From NCBI GenBank assembly GCA_961205875.1, contig OY540814.1:14366993-14430992 (forward strand): DNA of 64,000 bases, read 5' to 3'. The translations under genes and the position numbers were made by a program. Below are positions 46,006-57,631 of the stretch, piece after piece (within the stretch, counting starts at the first letter, position 1; every line of letters begins with the position of its first letter). Origin of the DNA: Sialis fuliginosa (taxonomy: Eukaryota > Arthropoda > Insecta > Megaloptera > Sialidae). The notes beneath the pieces are model-generated. The model was not told where the DNA came from. It searched no databases and saw nothing but the letters and a program-made list of their open reading frames with translations.

Positions 46006-48655
46006 TAATCTAATTTTACGTATTAAAATTTTTAATTATTTTGAGTAATTGTTTAATTACAGCACAAATACAATGGATTTTGCATTTTTCTTTGCTTAAG
46101 GAAATGATAATTGAAAATATGCTGATCAAAATTTATAATGGGTAGAACCTACGAGAACCCATCATTTGCGCTTCAATGAGTACCGAAATAATTATTTATT
46201 TCTATTATTATCTCTCTTTCTCTACAGAAATAACTTTTAAAAAAAAGTTCAAAGAATAAAAAGTATTTAAAATCAGCCAAGGAATACAAATAAATATTGT
46301 TTATAATTTTTCATAACATTATTTATTTATTTTTTAAATATCGAACCAAAAAACTAAAAAAAATTAATTTTTATTTTATTTTATCCTTTAGTACATAAAG
46401 ATCATATTTTAAAAAATTATTTTGATATAAAAAAACAAGGAAGTACTAATCAAATGAACAATTCTAAGCCCAAAATGTCTGTTAAAAACGTATATATCAA
46501 AATTAATAATACAACAGAATTACTTAGGAGACAAATCCTTTAACGAATTGTGACGAAGATTCATCCTAGTTAAATATTACCTTGAAGGACAGTATAATCT
46601 CTTAATATGTTCGTTCACAGTCCTGTTGGTTATTTAGCCTTGAACTTTATGGGGGACTTTACAAATCGAACTCTTAAACGTGGTTCATTGTTTTCTGCTT
46701 TATTAAATATTTATTACCGGATTTTTTATTTATGCAGTTTCAGACAATTTTTATTCTAATTATAGGTATCTCAAATTCTACGTATTTCGAGACTATATGT
46801 AGTTTTAATATTTTAGTAAAATCTGGTTACTAAACAAAAATTTTATCGAAATACGTCGCATAAACTTAATCGATTTATAAATTACGTACTGTACTAGATG
46901 GATGTCGGAATGTCACCAATTCAATTGTTTCATACATAGTTTTCATTTATCTCAAGATCTTTTGCTAACGTATCACATGTTATTTATAATTTTTTTACCG
47001 ATTTTGTCTCGTTTTATTATTGCATGATAATTTTATCCAAATTGGTTCAGTATTTTCTTAAATTAACGTGAACAATCAAACATTTTTCTCCTTTTCATAT
47101 TAGTTTTTGATATTTATTGGTTTCAGTTTATTAAGTTTTTTTTTAATTTTGGCTGATTTAAAACTACTGACAATAAGTAAGAAAGTGTTTTTTAGTTTTT
47201 CTGTAAGTTAATTAGTAATATACTGCTTGTTTTGTGTAGTTCTTTAGTAGTCTTCTGGACGATTTTTCAAAAAATAAAATATTTAACATCTCATTTATTC
47301 TCTATATAATTCAATAAATTGGTAAACATTTTTGCGAAACTTTTACGAAAGAAAATTTATAATTCAAATAGATATAAGAATGTTTTTTATATTATTTATA
47401 AGAAAGTACCTCTTCTGCAAAGGTTTTGTTCGGGATTTGTTTGTTTTTAATTCTTTCAGACCCAAACATACCTAAATAAATAACAAAGTTCAGGTAAATA
47501 AAAAACATATGTATAATATACATACACAAAAAAGAAGTAAAATGTTTTATGTATGGTTTGTATGCATCTGTAAATAGAGAGACAATTCTTTATCTGAATT
47601 ATTTATTTATGCTTAATATAAGTGAAAAAAAGGTAGATGATCCTAAATCATTTACTCGTAACTTTTTTTAAACATATATGTACATTAAATAAATCAATTA
47701 TAGTAATAAGTAGTGATAAAATCGAACTCGAAATTTTAACGCAACTACACGTTTTGAGGATCCCTAAATTACATACGACCATTAATTCAATCACGTCTGT
47801 ATGTCTGTCTGTGAACGCTCTACAGCCAAAACGTTGACTTACAAACATGATTTTAAAAGGAAGATTCTTGTATGTATACTATAAATGTATGTACATCTCC
47901 TATTTTTGAAGAGCACTACTGAACCAGAAACTCTTGTAAATTTCATTGAAACGATGCATGATAGTAAAGAATGTTTTGATTCAAAGTTATAGATAGTATT
48001 TGTATCTATAATTTATGTTTTATTCATATTTTTAAAAATATGTATCTACCTTCTGTATGAACTCAATTAATTAAACAATGGTATATTTATTAATTATACC
48101 TATCATATTAATTTTTATGTTTTATAAAAAAATTATCAATTACTTATGAAAATAAAAACAACAGTAGAAAATGTTCTTTCTAAAAGTTTTTCAAATAATT
48201 CAGTCTAAAGAAACTTGTCTTGATTTTTCTCTACAACTTATTTTCTGTATAGTCCCTCCTAGCGGTTCTTTGTGTAATCTACTACTACGATATTATAAAA
48301 AATAAATCACAAACTTCTTACTCATATCTCAGGTTTCATTATACAAAACTTTTACATATGTATATACAACGTACATGCATATGTTATACTAGATTCTAGC
48401 TAGATGAACTACCCTAGGGCTTATTGTAATAGTTTAAGAACTTTAATTTTCAATTTTATTTATATTAATTAAACACAAATCTGTTTTAATATAAAATAAT
48501 TTAATTTAATCATAGCTTTTCATTATTTTTCGTAATATTATACGTAATTTTCAATTTGATATAAAAATATTATTTGTAAAACTTCATCCAAATTTATTAC
48601 ATTACCTCACTGGGAGTTAATATCGGTAGATACATATGTAGATATAGTTATCTAT
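46006..48655. other. AT-rich non-coding DNA
   Basis: No gene. At 47735-47870 the order GAGGATCCC, TCACGTCTGTATGTCTGTC, TGTGAACGCTCTACAGCCAA and ACTTACAAACATGATTTTAA recalls the 'tctgtctgtcc...aaaacg' core of a common insect repeat; paired open frames on both strands there are coincidental. Confidence 0.45.
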
Positions 48656-48659
48656 CAGT

Positions 48660-48860
48660 TATCAAAAGTGGTGATCCACCTTCAGAACATATTTTTTTCT
48701 TTCACCAATTTTGGTGGAGGTGATGCCAGCCAATGAGTGCCACGATTGAGCCAGGAGCGTAAAAACTAAGGGGGTGTTAAACTGTTCGTGTTATCAAGGT
48801 TTCGCAATAGGGAGGTGTTCGAGATACAGTGACCTTACAAACTAAAATTCGTCATTATAG
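48660..48860. other. G+C-richer patch, unidentified
   Basis: GGTGATGCCAGCCAATGAGT, CACGATTGAGCCAGGAGCG and CGCAATAGGGAGGTGTTCG stand out from AT-rich flanks. All frames have stops. Probably a repeat fragment; I cannot name it. Confidence 0.35.
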
Positions 48861-48916
48861 AAGCTTAGTAAAACTAATTTCAACTATCGAATTACAGAGT
48901 TATTATATAGCACGAT

Positions 48917-49482
48917 ATTTTTGCTCACGATCACGCACGGTAGGTCCCGTTCGTGACACGATTTAATGTAATTGTTGTAAATTAAATTTTGAAATGATGA
49001 AAATTAACGTTGTTTTTTACGTGCATTATGTTATGTGTATATTTATATTCATATTATTTCTTCTAACTGCATTTATAGTACAAGTAATAGCAAACAAAAC
49101 AATAAGAAAATAATCTTATAATGCATTTTAAAATCTTTTTTGGTGTCCGATAAAGTTCGCAATACTGACAATGTGAAAGTGCTTCTAAAAATGACATTAA
49201 TTTTTTATACTGTATTTTTAATGTCAAAATTCGTTTTGAAACATTTATTCATTATTAGTTCAGATATTAAAAAAAAGATCAAATAAGTTTATAAAAAAAA
49301 TTATCTTCAAAATATACTCACGGACTCACGCACGAGAAAAATGTACTCGCGCACGGTCACGCACGGTTGTTTTAATTTGACTCACGATCACGCACGCTTG
49401 CGATACAAGATTTGAAAATCGCTCACGCTCACGTCGGGTTACGGCCGTGAACCGAAAAATTCACCGCCCGCTCCCAGCTCTA
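48917..49482 (-). mobile_element. hAT-like non-autonomous element, left-hand copy
   Basis: Inverted relative to 29321-29700. The core (ACACGATTTAATGTAATTGT) and the flank AGATCAAATAAGTTTATAAA match that copy in reverse complement. Motif arrays (CTCACGATCACGCACG; GGACTCACGCACGAG; GCGCACGGTCACGCACGG) flank the core. The right end ends CGCCCGCTCCCAGCTCT, whose reverse complement AGAGCTGGGAGCGGGCGG is a hAT-style terminus. About 150 extra AT-rich bases lie inside relative to the other copy, and the opposite terminus is missing here. Confidence 0.68.
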
Positions 49483-49846
49483 ATTCGAGGAATAAAGATT
49501 CTTATACTGTATATAGTACATACTGAGAGTTTCAGTTATTATATATAATAACTCCCTCACTTATTGAATTTGGAGACTGCTGGTATAGGTAATCTTATTA
49601 AACACCACTTGGAACTGAGTTTATATAACTCTATTGGTATAAGAATTCAATTACCCTAGTAAAGTAAGATATTCTTGCAAGCCTTTATATTCGCAAATAA
49701 ACACAATTAGCTGCTGCACATGAAAGAGGCTATTGCACTGGGTGTAAAGCACGAGTGATAATCAAGTTTGAGTACCTCTGAGCACAATATTAGCACTTGT
49801 AATTGGATATCATCTATTCGCTGGTATACATGTATACATACATATA

Positions 49847-50090
49847 TTAGGGTGTGTCAAAAAAAAGCTTTTTTTTTGCTCTCATTACAAAATAAGTTAG
49901 TTTATGACCTAAAATAAATAATTATATGAATTATTTCCATATGTTATTTAAATGGGAAACGGGACCTCTCCTTTTGCGGCAACTCTTAATATTGAACTAC
50001 AGGGTAATCCTTCAGCGAGGATTTATTTGAGGTCATAAACTAACTTATTTCGTAACGAAAGCAAATGTTAATTTTTTTGACGCACCCAAT
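49847..50090. mobile_element. 244-bp MITE with ~60-bp inverted ends
   Basis: Left end TTAGGGTGTGTCAAAAAAAA and right end, reversed, ATTGGGTGCGTCAAAAAAAT. Both arms share TACAAAATAAGTTAGTTTAT / TACGAAATAAGTTAGTTTAT and GACCT. The flanks are TA-rich, so a TA target is likely. The GGGTG.GTCAAAAAAA end is widespread in insects. Confidence 0.8.
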
Positions 50091-50387
50091 ATGTATGTAT
50101 GTAATAATGTATAAACTATTATTCTGTATTGAATATTCATTGATCTGCGGGCTATCTGTGACCTGCATTAAAAATAAATGACCTAGCTATAACTTATATT
50201 CAGTATAAGTTTTTGGTTTAATTATACGAACATCACAACTGTCCTTATAATTTTTATACATTGTTGTTAAAAGAATTCAGCATTACAAATTGTAGGTTTA
50301 ATTACATTATAACATAATTTCCCCTTCATTACCTTTTCCATTTTTATAAATTTCTGTAGAAAATATGAATTGTTAATTTTTTCTTAA

Positions 50388-50510
50388 TACAGGCCTGCCA
50401 TAAATCGTTTATCATTCTGCCTAAACTAATAGGTATTAGACTTTCTAGCAGTGACAGTCTCGTCGTTTTCGCGTCATGTCGGATTAAATAGACAGACGAA
50501 AATTATTAAG
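50388..50510 (+). repeat. Retroelement-like tail, family shared with 2.1 kb
   Basis: TCTTAATACAGGCCTGCCAT, AAATCGTTTATCA and CAGTGACAGTCTCG parallel the ordered blocks at 2072-2160, then TAAATAGACAGACGAAAATT closes with a 'gacagac' tail. Confidence 0.45.
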
Positions 50511-51196
50511 TCTGTTAAAATGTAAAATAATACACTAAAAAATACTTTTTACAGACAAACCCTACAGATTTATATAAAGAAACAAATTATAAAGGAATCT
50601 TTGAAATGTTGGCATGCACCCAAAAACAAAGAAAAATTAAAGCCTTTGTTTGTCTGTCTCATAACGTATGATATTAGCTGCACAAGTAACTTAATAAACA
50701 ACTGAAATGTTCATATATCTGTCAAAAAGAATCTTTATTAAACTATAATACTGGAGTTGAGATAGAGTCCTTAGTCTAATATATATTCGTTTTTGTATAG
50801 TAATATTCTATTCCATAATTTTCTTTATATATACCTATGTTTTCCTAATAGCCTACAAAAAATTATATGTACAAAAAATGTTACAAGCAAATATATACCT
50901 TTACATATATATAACATTTATCTACATTGTTAGTACTAAAAGTCCTGACATCTTTTTTAATAAAGCGACGCGTTTAAACCTAATTTATACACCCAAGTGA
51001 ATTATATAATTTTTTCAGTTTCGCCGCCTAAGTAATAATAACCTTATAAGATAAAATTAACTGTTAGCATCCTTTTCACATACAATCTTCACTCTTGACT
51101 CCTGACCTTTACAAAAATGTAAATTTAGATAAATTGCCTTTTGTTTTATATAACACTCCAAGTACTTTTTTTTATTATTTAATAAACATAAATAAT

Positions 51197-51490
51197 TCAT
51201 GAGGTGTGTCCTTTCTCTTGACAAATCTGTCTGATGTACTGAAAATTCGTGTTATTTTTGATTGATGTTTTTCTTAATGGAACTAGATATATTTTGTGAA
51301 TTATGGCTTCAAAATTATAATTATCTATTGTTTCTTGGTCTATTAAACTTTTTATGTGTTTGAAGTCATTAAGTTTATAATAAATAATAGAAATTGTACT
51401 AGTTTTGCTATTTCTTGTAGTTGTTAATCTTTTTAACAACTGGACATTCAATTTATCAATAAATATATTAACCCCAATTTTTATAAACAT
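51197..51490 (-). CDS. Open frame next to poly(A)-like tail, unrecognised
   Basis: A 97-codon minus-strand frame starts at ATG 51490 (MFIKIGVNIFIDKLNVQLLK) and ends IRQICQEKGHTS. Codon use is AT-rich like its surroundings. Just after the stop comes TTATTAAATAATAAAAAAAA, which resembles a polyadenylation signal with an A tail and could mark a retrocopy or a 3' exon. No family recognised; chance is likely. Confidence 0.15.
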   Translation of the reverse strand: MFIKIGVNIFIDKLNVQLLKRLTTTRNSKTSTISIIYYKLNDFKHIKSLIDQETIDNYNFEAIIHKIYLVPLRKTSIKNNTNFQYIRQICQEKGHTS

Positions 51491-51825
51491 TATTTTTATT
51501 AAAAGGAAAGGGTTAAATCATGGCCAGAGATGATCAGTCACTACGCCCATTCAATAAAAGATGTAGTCCTTGATTCACAAATCCGGTTCTTAAATTAGAT
51601 TATCCTTTACTTTTATTAAGAAATATGCTGAATTATTTTTTTCCAATAAATAGAAATTTAACAAAATCACAAATGTATTTTTTTTGTGCAACAAAAACGT
51701 TGATATCTCGAAATGAGCTTTGTGTGAGTTGTTACATTAGTGCATAACAGTGTTCATGTATCATATGTTTGAAATAAATCAATGTTTAAATATAGTATAC
51801 GTGTTTTTTATATTAAAAAAAAAGG

Positions 51826-51890
51826 AATTCGTACGAGACCAAAACTTTTTTTTTACGAGACTCGTCTCGTGTGTAACCTTACTCAGTATC
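51826..51890. repeat. GAGACGAGACT-type repeat fragment
   Basis: GTACGAGACC and ACGAGACTCGTCTCGTGTG include a self-complementary CGAGACTCGTCTCG-like block; related blocks lie at 37915-38000 and 53085-53130. Confidence 0.4.
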
Positions 51891-52009
51891 AAGTTAAAAT
51901 TGGTTCCGTAGGAAATAGGACGATTATAATAGATATATCTTTATAAAGCTTTAGTCGCAATTTAGTGTTATCTCCACGAGTACACATACACACACACGCA
52001 TAAACTCTA

Positions 52010-52200
52010 GTGTCTTGACATTTGACAATGTACAGAGCGATCCATCATCGCGTAGTGCGGTAAACACGCACAGCTCCCACCCAACACTCCCACACCCCAC
52101 ACCTCAGTGCTGTAGAAATCTGAGCCAATGAATATGCAAAGCTTATCTTGCGTCGGTAATGTAATCAATTGGTACATTCTCTCTGACGCCCTTCTTGTGA
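52010..52200. other. G+C-richer patch with CCAAT and octamer-like words
   Basis: CGATCCATCATCGCGTAGTG, CACCCAACACTCCCACACCC and GAGCCAATGAATATGCAAAG fall in 190 bases of balanced composition. All frames contain stops. It may be regulatory DNA or a decayed repeat; nothing decides. Confidence 0.25.
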
Positions 52201-52292
52201 AATATATTCAATATGCTAGATAAATACGAGGCATTGTAGGAATTGGAATTTTATGTTAAAATATTTGAAAAACCGGTTTTTCTGTTCATTTA

Positions 52293-52932
52293 GGGTGGGT
52301 CGTAAATAGGAAATTTTCGCAGATCAAAACGTAATAGTGCGCATAATTTGCTACTCATTAATAGAAGCATAACGCCACCAATTTTTTTGTCGGTCAATAT
52401 CTTCAGAACGTGCAATTAGCCCAAACCAACCATCATACTATGCATGCAATTATAATCACTATTATTTTATTTCGTAATAAATTGGGATTTATTGTCAAAG
52501 AGCATGACAACAGTTGCTTTAAAGACGCTATTCCTGTTGTTAGTCCTACACATTTTTTTTTCTTCGACTTGGGTCGTTAGTTTGACGCACCAGTAAACAT
52601 AAATGTGTGTTTTAACTTTAAAATGGTATTAACTAAGGGCAATACAACAGTACATCAACCGAAATACGAAAATACGGTTAGATACATAAAAACATGAAAT
52701 TGGTAATTTTTGTCTAAAACGAACCTCCTTAACCTCTCACGTTTGCACCCCTGAAGAATTTTTTTAAATAATTGTCATCGAAATAATGCATGCGACCAAA
52801 TCAAAATCTGACCCGTTTAAAATAATTAACATTTTCAAAAAAATCACTTTTTTGGTGAAATTTTTGAATCTTTGGGCTCATTGCGCGTTCTGAATATATT
52901 GACCGCGAAGATTTACTATTTTCGACCCAACC
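52293..52932. mobile_element. 640-bp element with inverted ends and TA flanks
   Basis: GGGTGGGTCGTAAATAGGAA at the left and, reversed, GGTTGGGTCGAAAATAGTAA at the right, each bordered by TA. The next block (TTTTCGCAG / TCTTCGCGG) and CGGTCAATAT.TTCAGAACG(T/C)GCAAT.AGCCC also recur in both arms, but in the left arm about 60 bases have been inserted between them. No transposase; probably a mariner-type MITE. Confidence 0.75.
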
Positions 52933-53864
52933 TAGTGTACGCATGCATTGTTAGTGTCAAAATCTATACCTTTCACTTAATTTTGTTGTATATTATCTCA
53001 GGAAATGATATAAAATTCATCAATACAAAATTGAAAACATTTATGTGCTTCAATTTGGCAGTTCTGTCGGTTGAAAAATACGTGACTGAGACGAGACTTA
53101 AGTACTTATAAAAACTAGTCTCGTGTAAAATCCTAATTTGTACGTATTTTAAAAATATTTTCTTTTTTAGAATTGGCAAAATTTTCTTGCAGATTTTAAA
53201 TTACCGTTTCAGATTTATTGAAATCAAATATTCAATAACCACATTAAATATATCAATATGTAATTACAACCAGAGACAAATATAATCTATAAATAAAACT
53301 ATCATCACATCAGGGGAATTACAACCAATCAGAATTGGTTATAAATTATTAATTTACAACCAATACGTATGATAATATATTATGTATAAAACGATATGAA
53401 ACGATAGGAATGAATCCATGCTGTTATTATTATTCCTCATTAACTTCAATAACAATAAGATTAGAATTATATCAATTATCTACGCAGAATTACTACAATC
53501 CGTTTTATACAGAAATTCTCATTTATCACAGCAATTGTGCACACTGTTCTATTTCAAGGGTGGTTAAAATAACAAAACTTATATCTAATATTAGAAAAGG
53601 TTATTTGTACATCATGATTATCTATACGTACAAACAGTTGTCCTAAAAGTTTGGAAATAATTTAATAGAACTGCATTTTTTTTTAAATGATTATTATTTT
53701 TTGCTATGAAAATTTTGTTCTTTTATGACTATAGACAGTTTACTTCTACGGTATTTTATTTTTTTTAAATCACTACAGTGTTTATCGTAAATTTAAAATT
53801 TAAAACGACTATTTTATGGATTCAGTTCAATTCAATATTTAAATGAACTTTTTTTTAATCATTT

Positions 53865-54218
53865 CACTAAAATTTGGATAACATGCACTTTGTACACTCA
53901 AACATAAATTTTAATATATTGCACGAAAAAATTAATACTTTACACTGAATGATCCCACTAATATTTTGATATATTTGTTGTGATTTTTATGATTTTTTAT
54001 ATTTTAACCTAACTAAAACTAACCAACCTCCCTTGACCCAATAGATTGCCCTAACCAAGGACAGTTATTAGAGCATTAACTGTATTCTGAATAACTATGT
54101 ATTAACGTGATTTTTGACAATTGTGACGTCATACCGGCATATTCTTCAATACGAGTTAAAATTTAGTGCAAAGTATTAAAATTTATGTTCGAGTGTACCA
54201 AGCTCATAATTTTTAGTG
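53865..54218. mobile_element. 354-bp foldback MITE
   Basis: CACTAAAATTTGGATAACAT at the left and, reversed, CACTAAAAATTATGAGCTTG at the right lead into the shared block TACACTC(A/G)AACATAAATTTTAA and a TTGCAC(G/T)AAA block. The interior contains a TGACGTCA at 54124 and no open frame. The target duplication is unclear. Confidence 0.75.
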
Positions 54219-54221
54219 CAA

Positions 54222-55436
54222 TTATATATAACCCTTACTTAAAGAATTGTAGAATTGAAATTATAATACATGAAGCTAGAGTATATATCGAACATTTTAA
54301 GGCCATCCTAAAGATTGTTAGGTTTATAATTCCAGAGTTCTATGAAGCTAAATAGGATATGTTTTTTTATCAACCTGATATGTCATACACACATACATAC
54401 AAATTTTAATTTTGTACATCCCTGTACTTTATTAATAATTAGAATAATCATGTACTGTTATTGTTTACACGTGCCCAGTACTGACGCTCTTCTCTTGATT
54501 TAGATTTTAATTATGATTTGTTATGTAACCATAGCGTGGGATTTGCTTGTATAATGTTATTAGTAAAGACCGCGCTGGTATTAATCCATGTATTGGAAAC
54601 TTATCACCTAAAGGATAATTAACAGTAACTATATGCACATATTATATTGTACCTATTTCTAAAACCTTCCAGGAAATGAATGAAAATCTTATACGACCAT
54701 TAATAGATCCTTTTTGGTACTTATGATTTTATGAATTGCTTATTTTGAATATTATGTAGTTAACATATTTCATACAAGTTTCGCAGTAACAATAGATACT
54801 CAACTGGCTAACTACATTATGTACCTACAATGTACAATGTACTTGTACATACATTGTTATGAGTTAGTTTTAAGTCGACCTATTATTTTCTTGTTGATTT
54901 TTATGCTGAAGTGAAATTTGATACACACAATTTTACTATTTGGTGTTTATCTTATAATATGGTATTTCAAAGTTTTAAAATTTTTAAAATAATAAAGTAT
55001 TCAACCAAAACTATAACTTCAGTACAAGCATTTCTCATATTTTAATTAGTTAATTGATTCCCAGAATTCTCTCAAAATTTTCTTCTGATTATTTTCAGAT
55101 TGTAAAGAACGTTGCTTTATAAAATAATAACTTAAATTCACATATTTTAATCTTAGGGCATTTTTAGAGGCCGAACCAATTTAAATATAATTGTCTCTAT
55201 TAGTATACTGACAATTACAAACATATTTAATGAAACTCTATGGAAATACAGCGAGCACCTATGCTCTAATTATAAAGCAGTGTAATTAATATCAAGAGAC
55301 TCTCTGTTTACCCATAGAACATTATGCAAATTAAACATATTGTAATTTGCCGGGATATCTACACAATTTCAGTATATCTAGGTCTAACTATGTATAGTTG
55401 TATATTATTATTATAGAAATAGATTCATAATATAAT
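54222..55436. other. AT-rich non-coding DNA
   Basis: Nothing annotatable; a short hairpin of ACAATGTAC / GTACATACATTGT type lies near 54828. Confidence 0.5.
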
Positions 55437-55439
55437 ATA

Positions 55440-55610
55440 CTAGCAGTTCCCCACGGCTTTGCTCGCATTTTATATTTTGAACAGATATTGTCGACCTTGG
55501 TATTTGCCGTTGAATACATATGTAGATACTCTTTTTGAGCCAGTAGGTACTGATCGAGAAAGCTTCTTTCTGGCATTATTTTTGTGTAAGAAAAAAATAT
55601 GATCAACTCG
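55440..55610 (+). mobile_element. Retroelement-like head
   Basis: ACTAGCAGTTCCCCACGGCT followed by TTGCTCGCATTTTAT is the usual start of an insect repeat ('actagcag..cccgcggcttcgctcgc'). The body continues to about 55610 and then degrades. A minus-strand open frame of 72 codons across it is a by-product. Confidence 0.55.
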
Positions 55611-55828
55611 TACTGATTGACCTATCGCTGATACATAAATTCAAAATGAGTCAGTTTTTTTTTTTCAATAAACATGTACTAGATATATTTATATTAGAGA
55701 TATAACGAATGTATGATTTTGAATTGTAAAAATAAATTTGACTGTTCCTATACTAAGTTCTTAAAAATAATTATCTAATATAAAAAATAAATTAATAAAA
55801 AAATATAAATATAAAATATTCGCACCTT

Positions 55829-55880
55829 TTCTTGCGAATGCGAATATTAAAAAATGTGCAAATATTCGTTACAACACTAA
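55829..55880 (-). mobile_element. hAT-like terminus
   Basis: On the minus strand TAGTGTTGTAACGAATATTT is followed by GCACATTT, AATATTCGCATTCGCAAG and GGTGCGAATA. 'TAGTGTTGTAACGAATATTCG' is a familiar hAT end in insects. The partner end is not found; the nearby pogo-like MITE begins nine bases away. Confidence 0.45.
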
Positions 55881-55888
55881 TCTATATA

Positions 55889-56137
55889 CACTGATACCTC
55901 CCCATAACGAACGGCTCGGTAACCGAGAACCTCCGTACTACGAACGCGAGAGGGGTATCCAACATTTAGACATGTGTTTGTGTGAAGGATATGTGCAGAA
56001 CATTGCGTCGTAATCACGGCCAACGGAGTTTTGAATAGCGCGCATCTTTTCGGTGCAGGAGTGGGAGTAGAGGAGAACGCGTTTCATTCGCTGTAGAGGG
56101 ACTCTATATATGAGTTCGTTATCGGAAGGTACCTGTG
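55889..56137. mobile_element. 249-bp pogo/Tigger-like MITE
   Basis: Left end CACTGATACCTCCCCATAAC followed by GAAC; right end, reversed, CACAGGTACCTTCCGATAAC followed by GAAC. Both ends are bordered by TA (55887-55888 and 56138-56139), as in pogo elements, whose termini read CA.TG.TACCTC...TA.CGAAC. The interior is non-coding and unusually G+C-rich for this window (GGCCAACGGAG, AGCGCGCATC). It abuts the 3' end of a retroelement copy. Confidence 0.78.
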
Positions 56138-56472
56138 TATATTATAAAACGCAACGTCTCTGTCTGTTCGGGTACTTATCAATCGAGAACCATTTATCCG
56201 ATTTACGTGTTTTTTTAATTCATATATATATTCTCTGGCCAAGTTTTAGTAAGTATATATTTTGTTACGTTAGATAACACAAGGAAAAGCAGTGACGATA
56301 ATAGTAAATCAAGTCGGAAAAAATCGTAAATATCTCGTTGTTTTTCCACCTAAAACCCCCACAACCGTGGTATTTTTCTCGCCGAATCTATTGAAACTAA
56401 TTTTAACTCTCTATACGTGACAAGGGGTGAAATATTAACTCCCATGCGAAACCGGAGCAAATCTGCTAGTAT
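56138..56472 (-). mobile_element. Retroelement-like family, full-span short copy
   Basis: On the minus strand it begins TACTAGCAGATTTGCTCCGG followed by TTTCGCATGGGAG and ends AATCGGATAAATGGTTCTCG, ATTGATAAGTACCCGAACAG, ACAGAGACGTTGCGTTTTAT. The tail matches 63555-63640 and the block GACTTGATTTACTATTATCG matches 7007-7026 in the 6-kb copy. It thus links the head-bearing and tail-bearing copies into one family. Confidence 0.7.
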
Positions 56473-56474
56473 CT

Positions 56475-57595
56475 ACATAAAACATTTCATTTAATACAAA
56501 AATTGCAAAGGTTATTTTTTTTTTTTTGGTAAAGTAAAGCTGTATACAATACAGAATACTTTACTTTGGTTCTAAGAGCACACTTGTAGCTGTTGGGTAA
56601 ATATAAATTATGTAAGGTAGCGCAGCCCGTGACATTTCACCCGGCCCCCGCATGAATAAATAAACCTCAAGTCTGCACAGTTTAACTCTACCGTTTTTTA
56701 TACGTGTATAAACTAGTCGAATCAGATAGATTGAAAATGGTTATCTACTGTAAATATTGAGTGGAACAAATCTATGTGTAATCAATCTGTGGTGTGACTG
56801 AATTTATATAATGTATATTTCATGGTACAGTCCAAACTTGGGCTCTTACAAGGGGGGTGGGGGGTTGACAGGGCTCTATAATGAGAAGCCAATGCGACGT
56901 GTCAACAAGCTTTTATTTGGTCGTCATCAAAAAATATATAAGGTTTCTTAGTAGGAGGGGTTCGCCAAAAATCCTGGCCCAAAGGCCAACGATAGGTAGT
57001 GGGAGCCATGCCCCAAACATCTGGAATTATTTTAATTAATTTTAAGTAAAAAATTATTTTGACTTGAAAAAATTGATATTGAGTACCCTCCGTTTTTAAT
57101 TAATTTTAATTTCGGTATGTTTTTAAAAACTGTTATTTCTTCTGTATACTATTTATAATTTAATAAAATTTCTATAAGTACTAAACAGCGAATTATAATA
57201 AACCAGTTAGTATCAACATAAATCACATTACACCAATCTGTAGTACTTGAAAACGTCAAACAATAAAACTAACTATAAAATAACCAGGCGAATTACTCAT
57301 CTCGAATCACGAACGAATCTATGATTTATTCAAGAAGTAGGTAGATTATTTATTTTTGAAATATTAGAAATATTAAATATATTTCTATAAGCTAAACAAA
57401 AATAATATGGCACAAATAAATACATATTTCAATTTTTAACTTGAAAAAGTATAAGGGCAATTCTTAATAAATTCATTTGAAATGATAAGGTAAATTGGAA
57501 TTTAATTTTAAACTGAATTATATTTTTCTTTTTTAAGGAATTATACCCTTTCCTCCCTCCCCTCTCAGGATCCACCTGTTTCGATCTGTTATAAA
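56475..57595. other. Non-coding DNA with G-rich patches
   Basis: No gene. G-rich runs (AAGGGGGGTGGGGGGTTG near 56850) and a balanced patch 56930-57030 (GGCCCAAAGGCCAACGATAG) may be repeat fragments. Confidence 0.4.
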
Positions 57596-57631
57596 TACAA
57601 CGTTTGAAAGTTCTTTGTTTGTATTTTATAG

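Noticed and set aside
47637-47848. Overlapping 66-codon frames on both strands
   Set aside because: Mutual shadows over a repeat-like core; neither shows coding bias.
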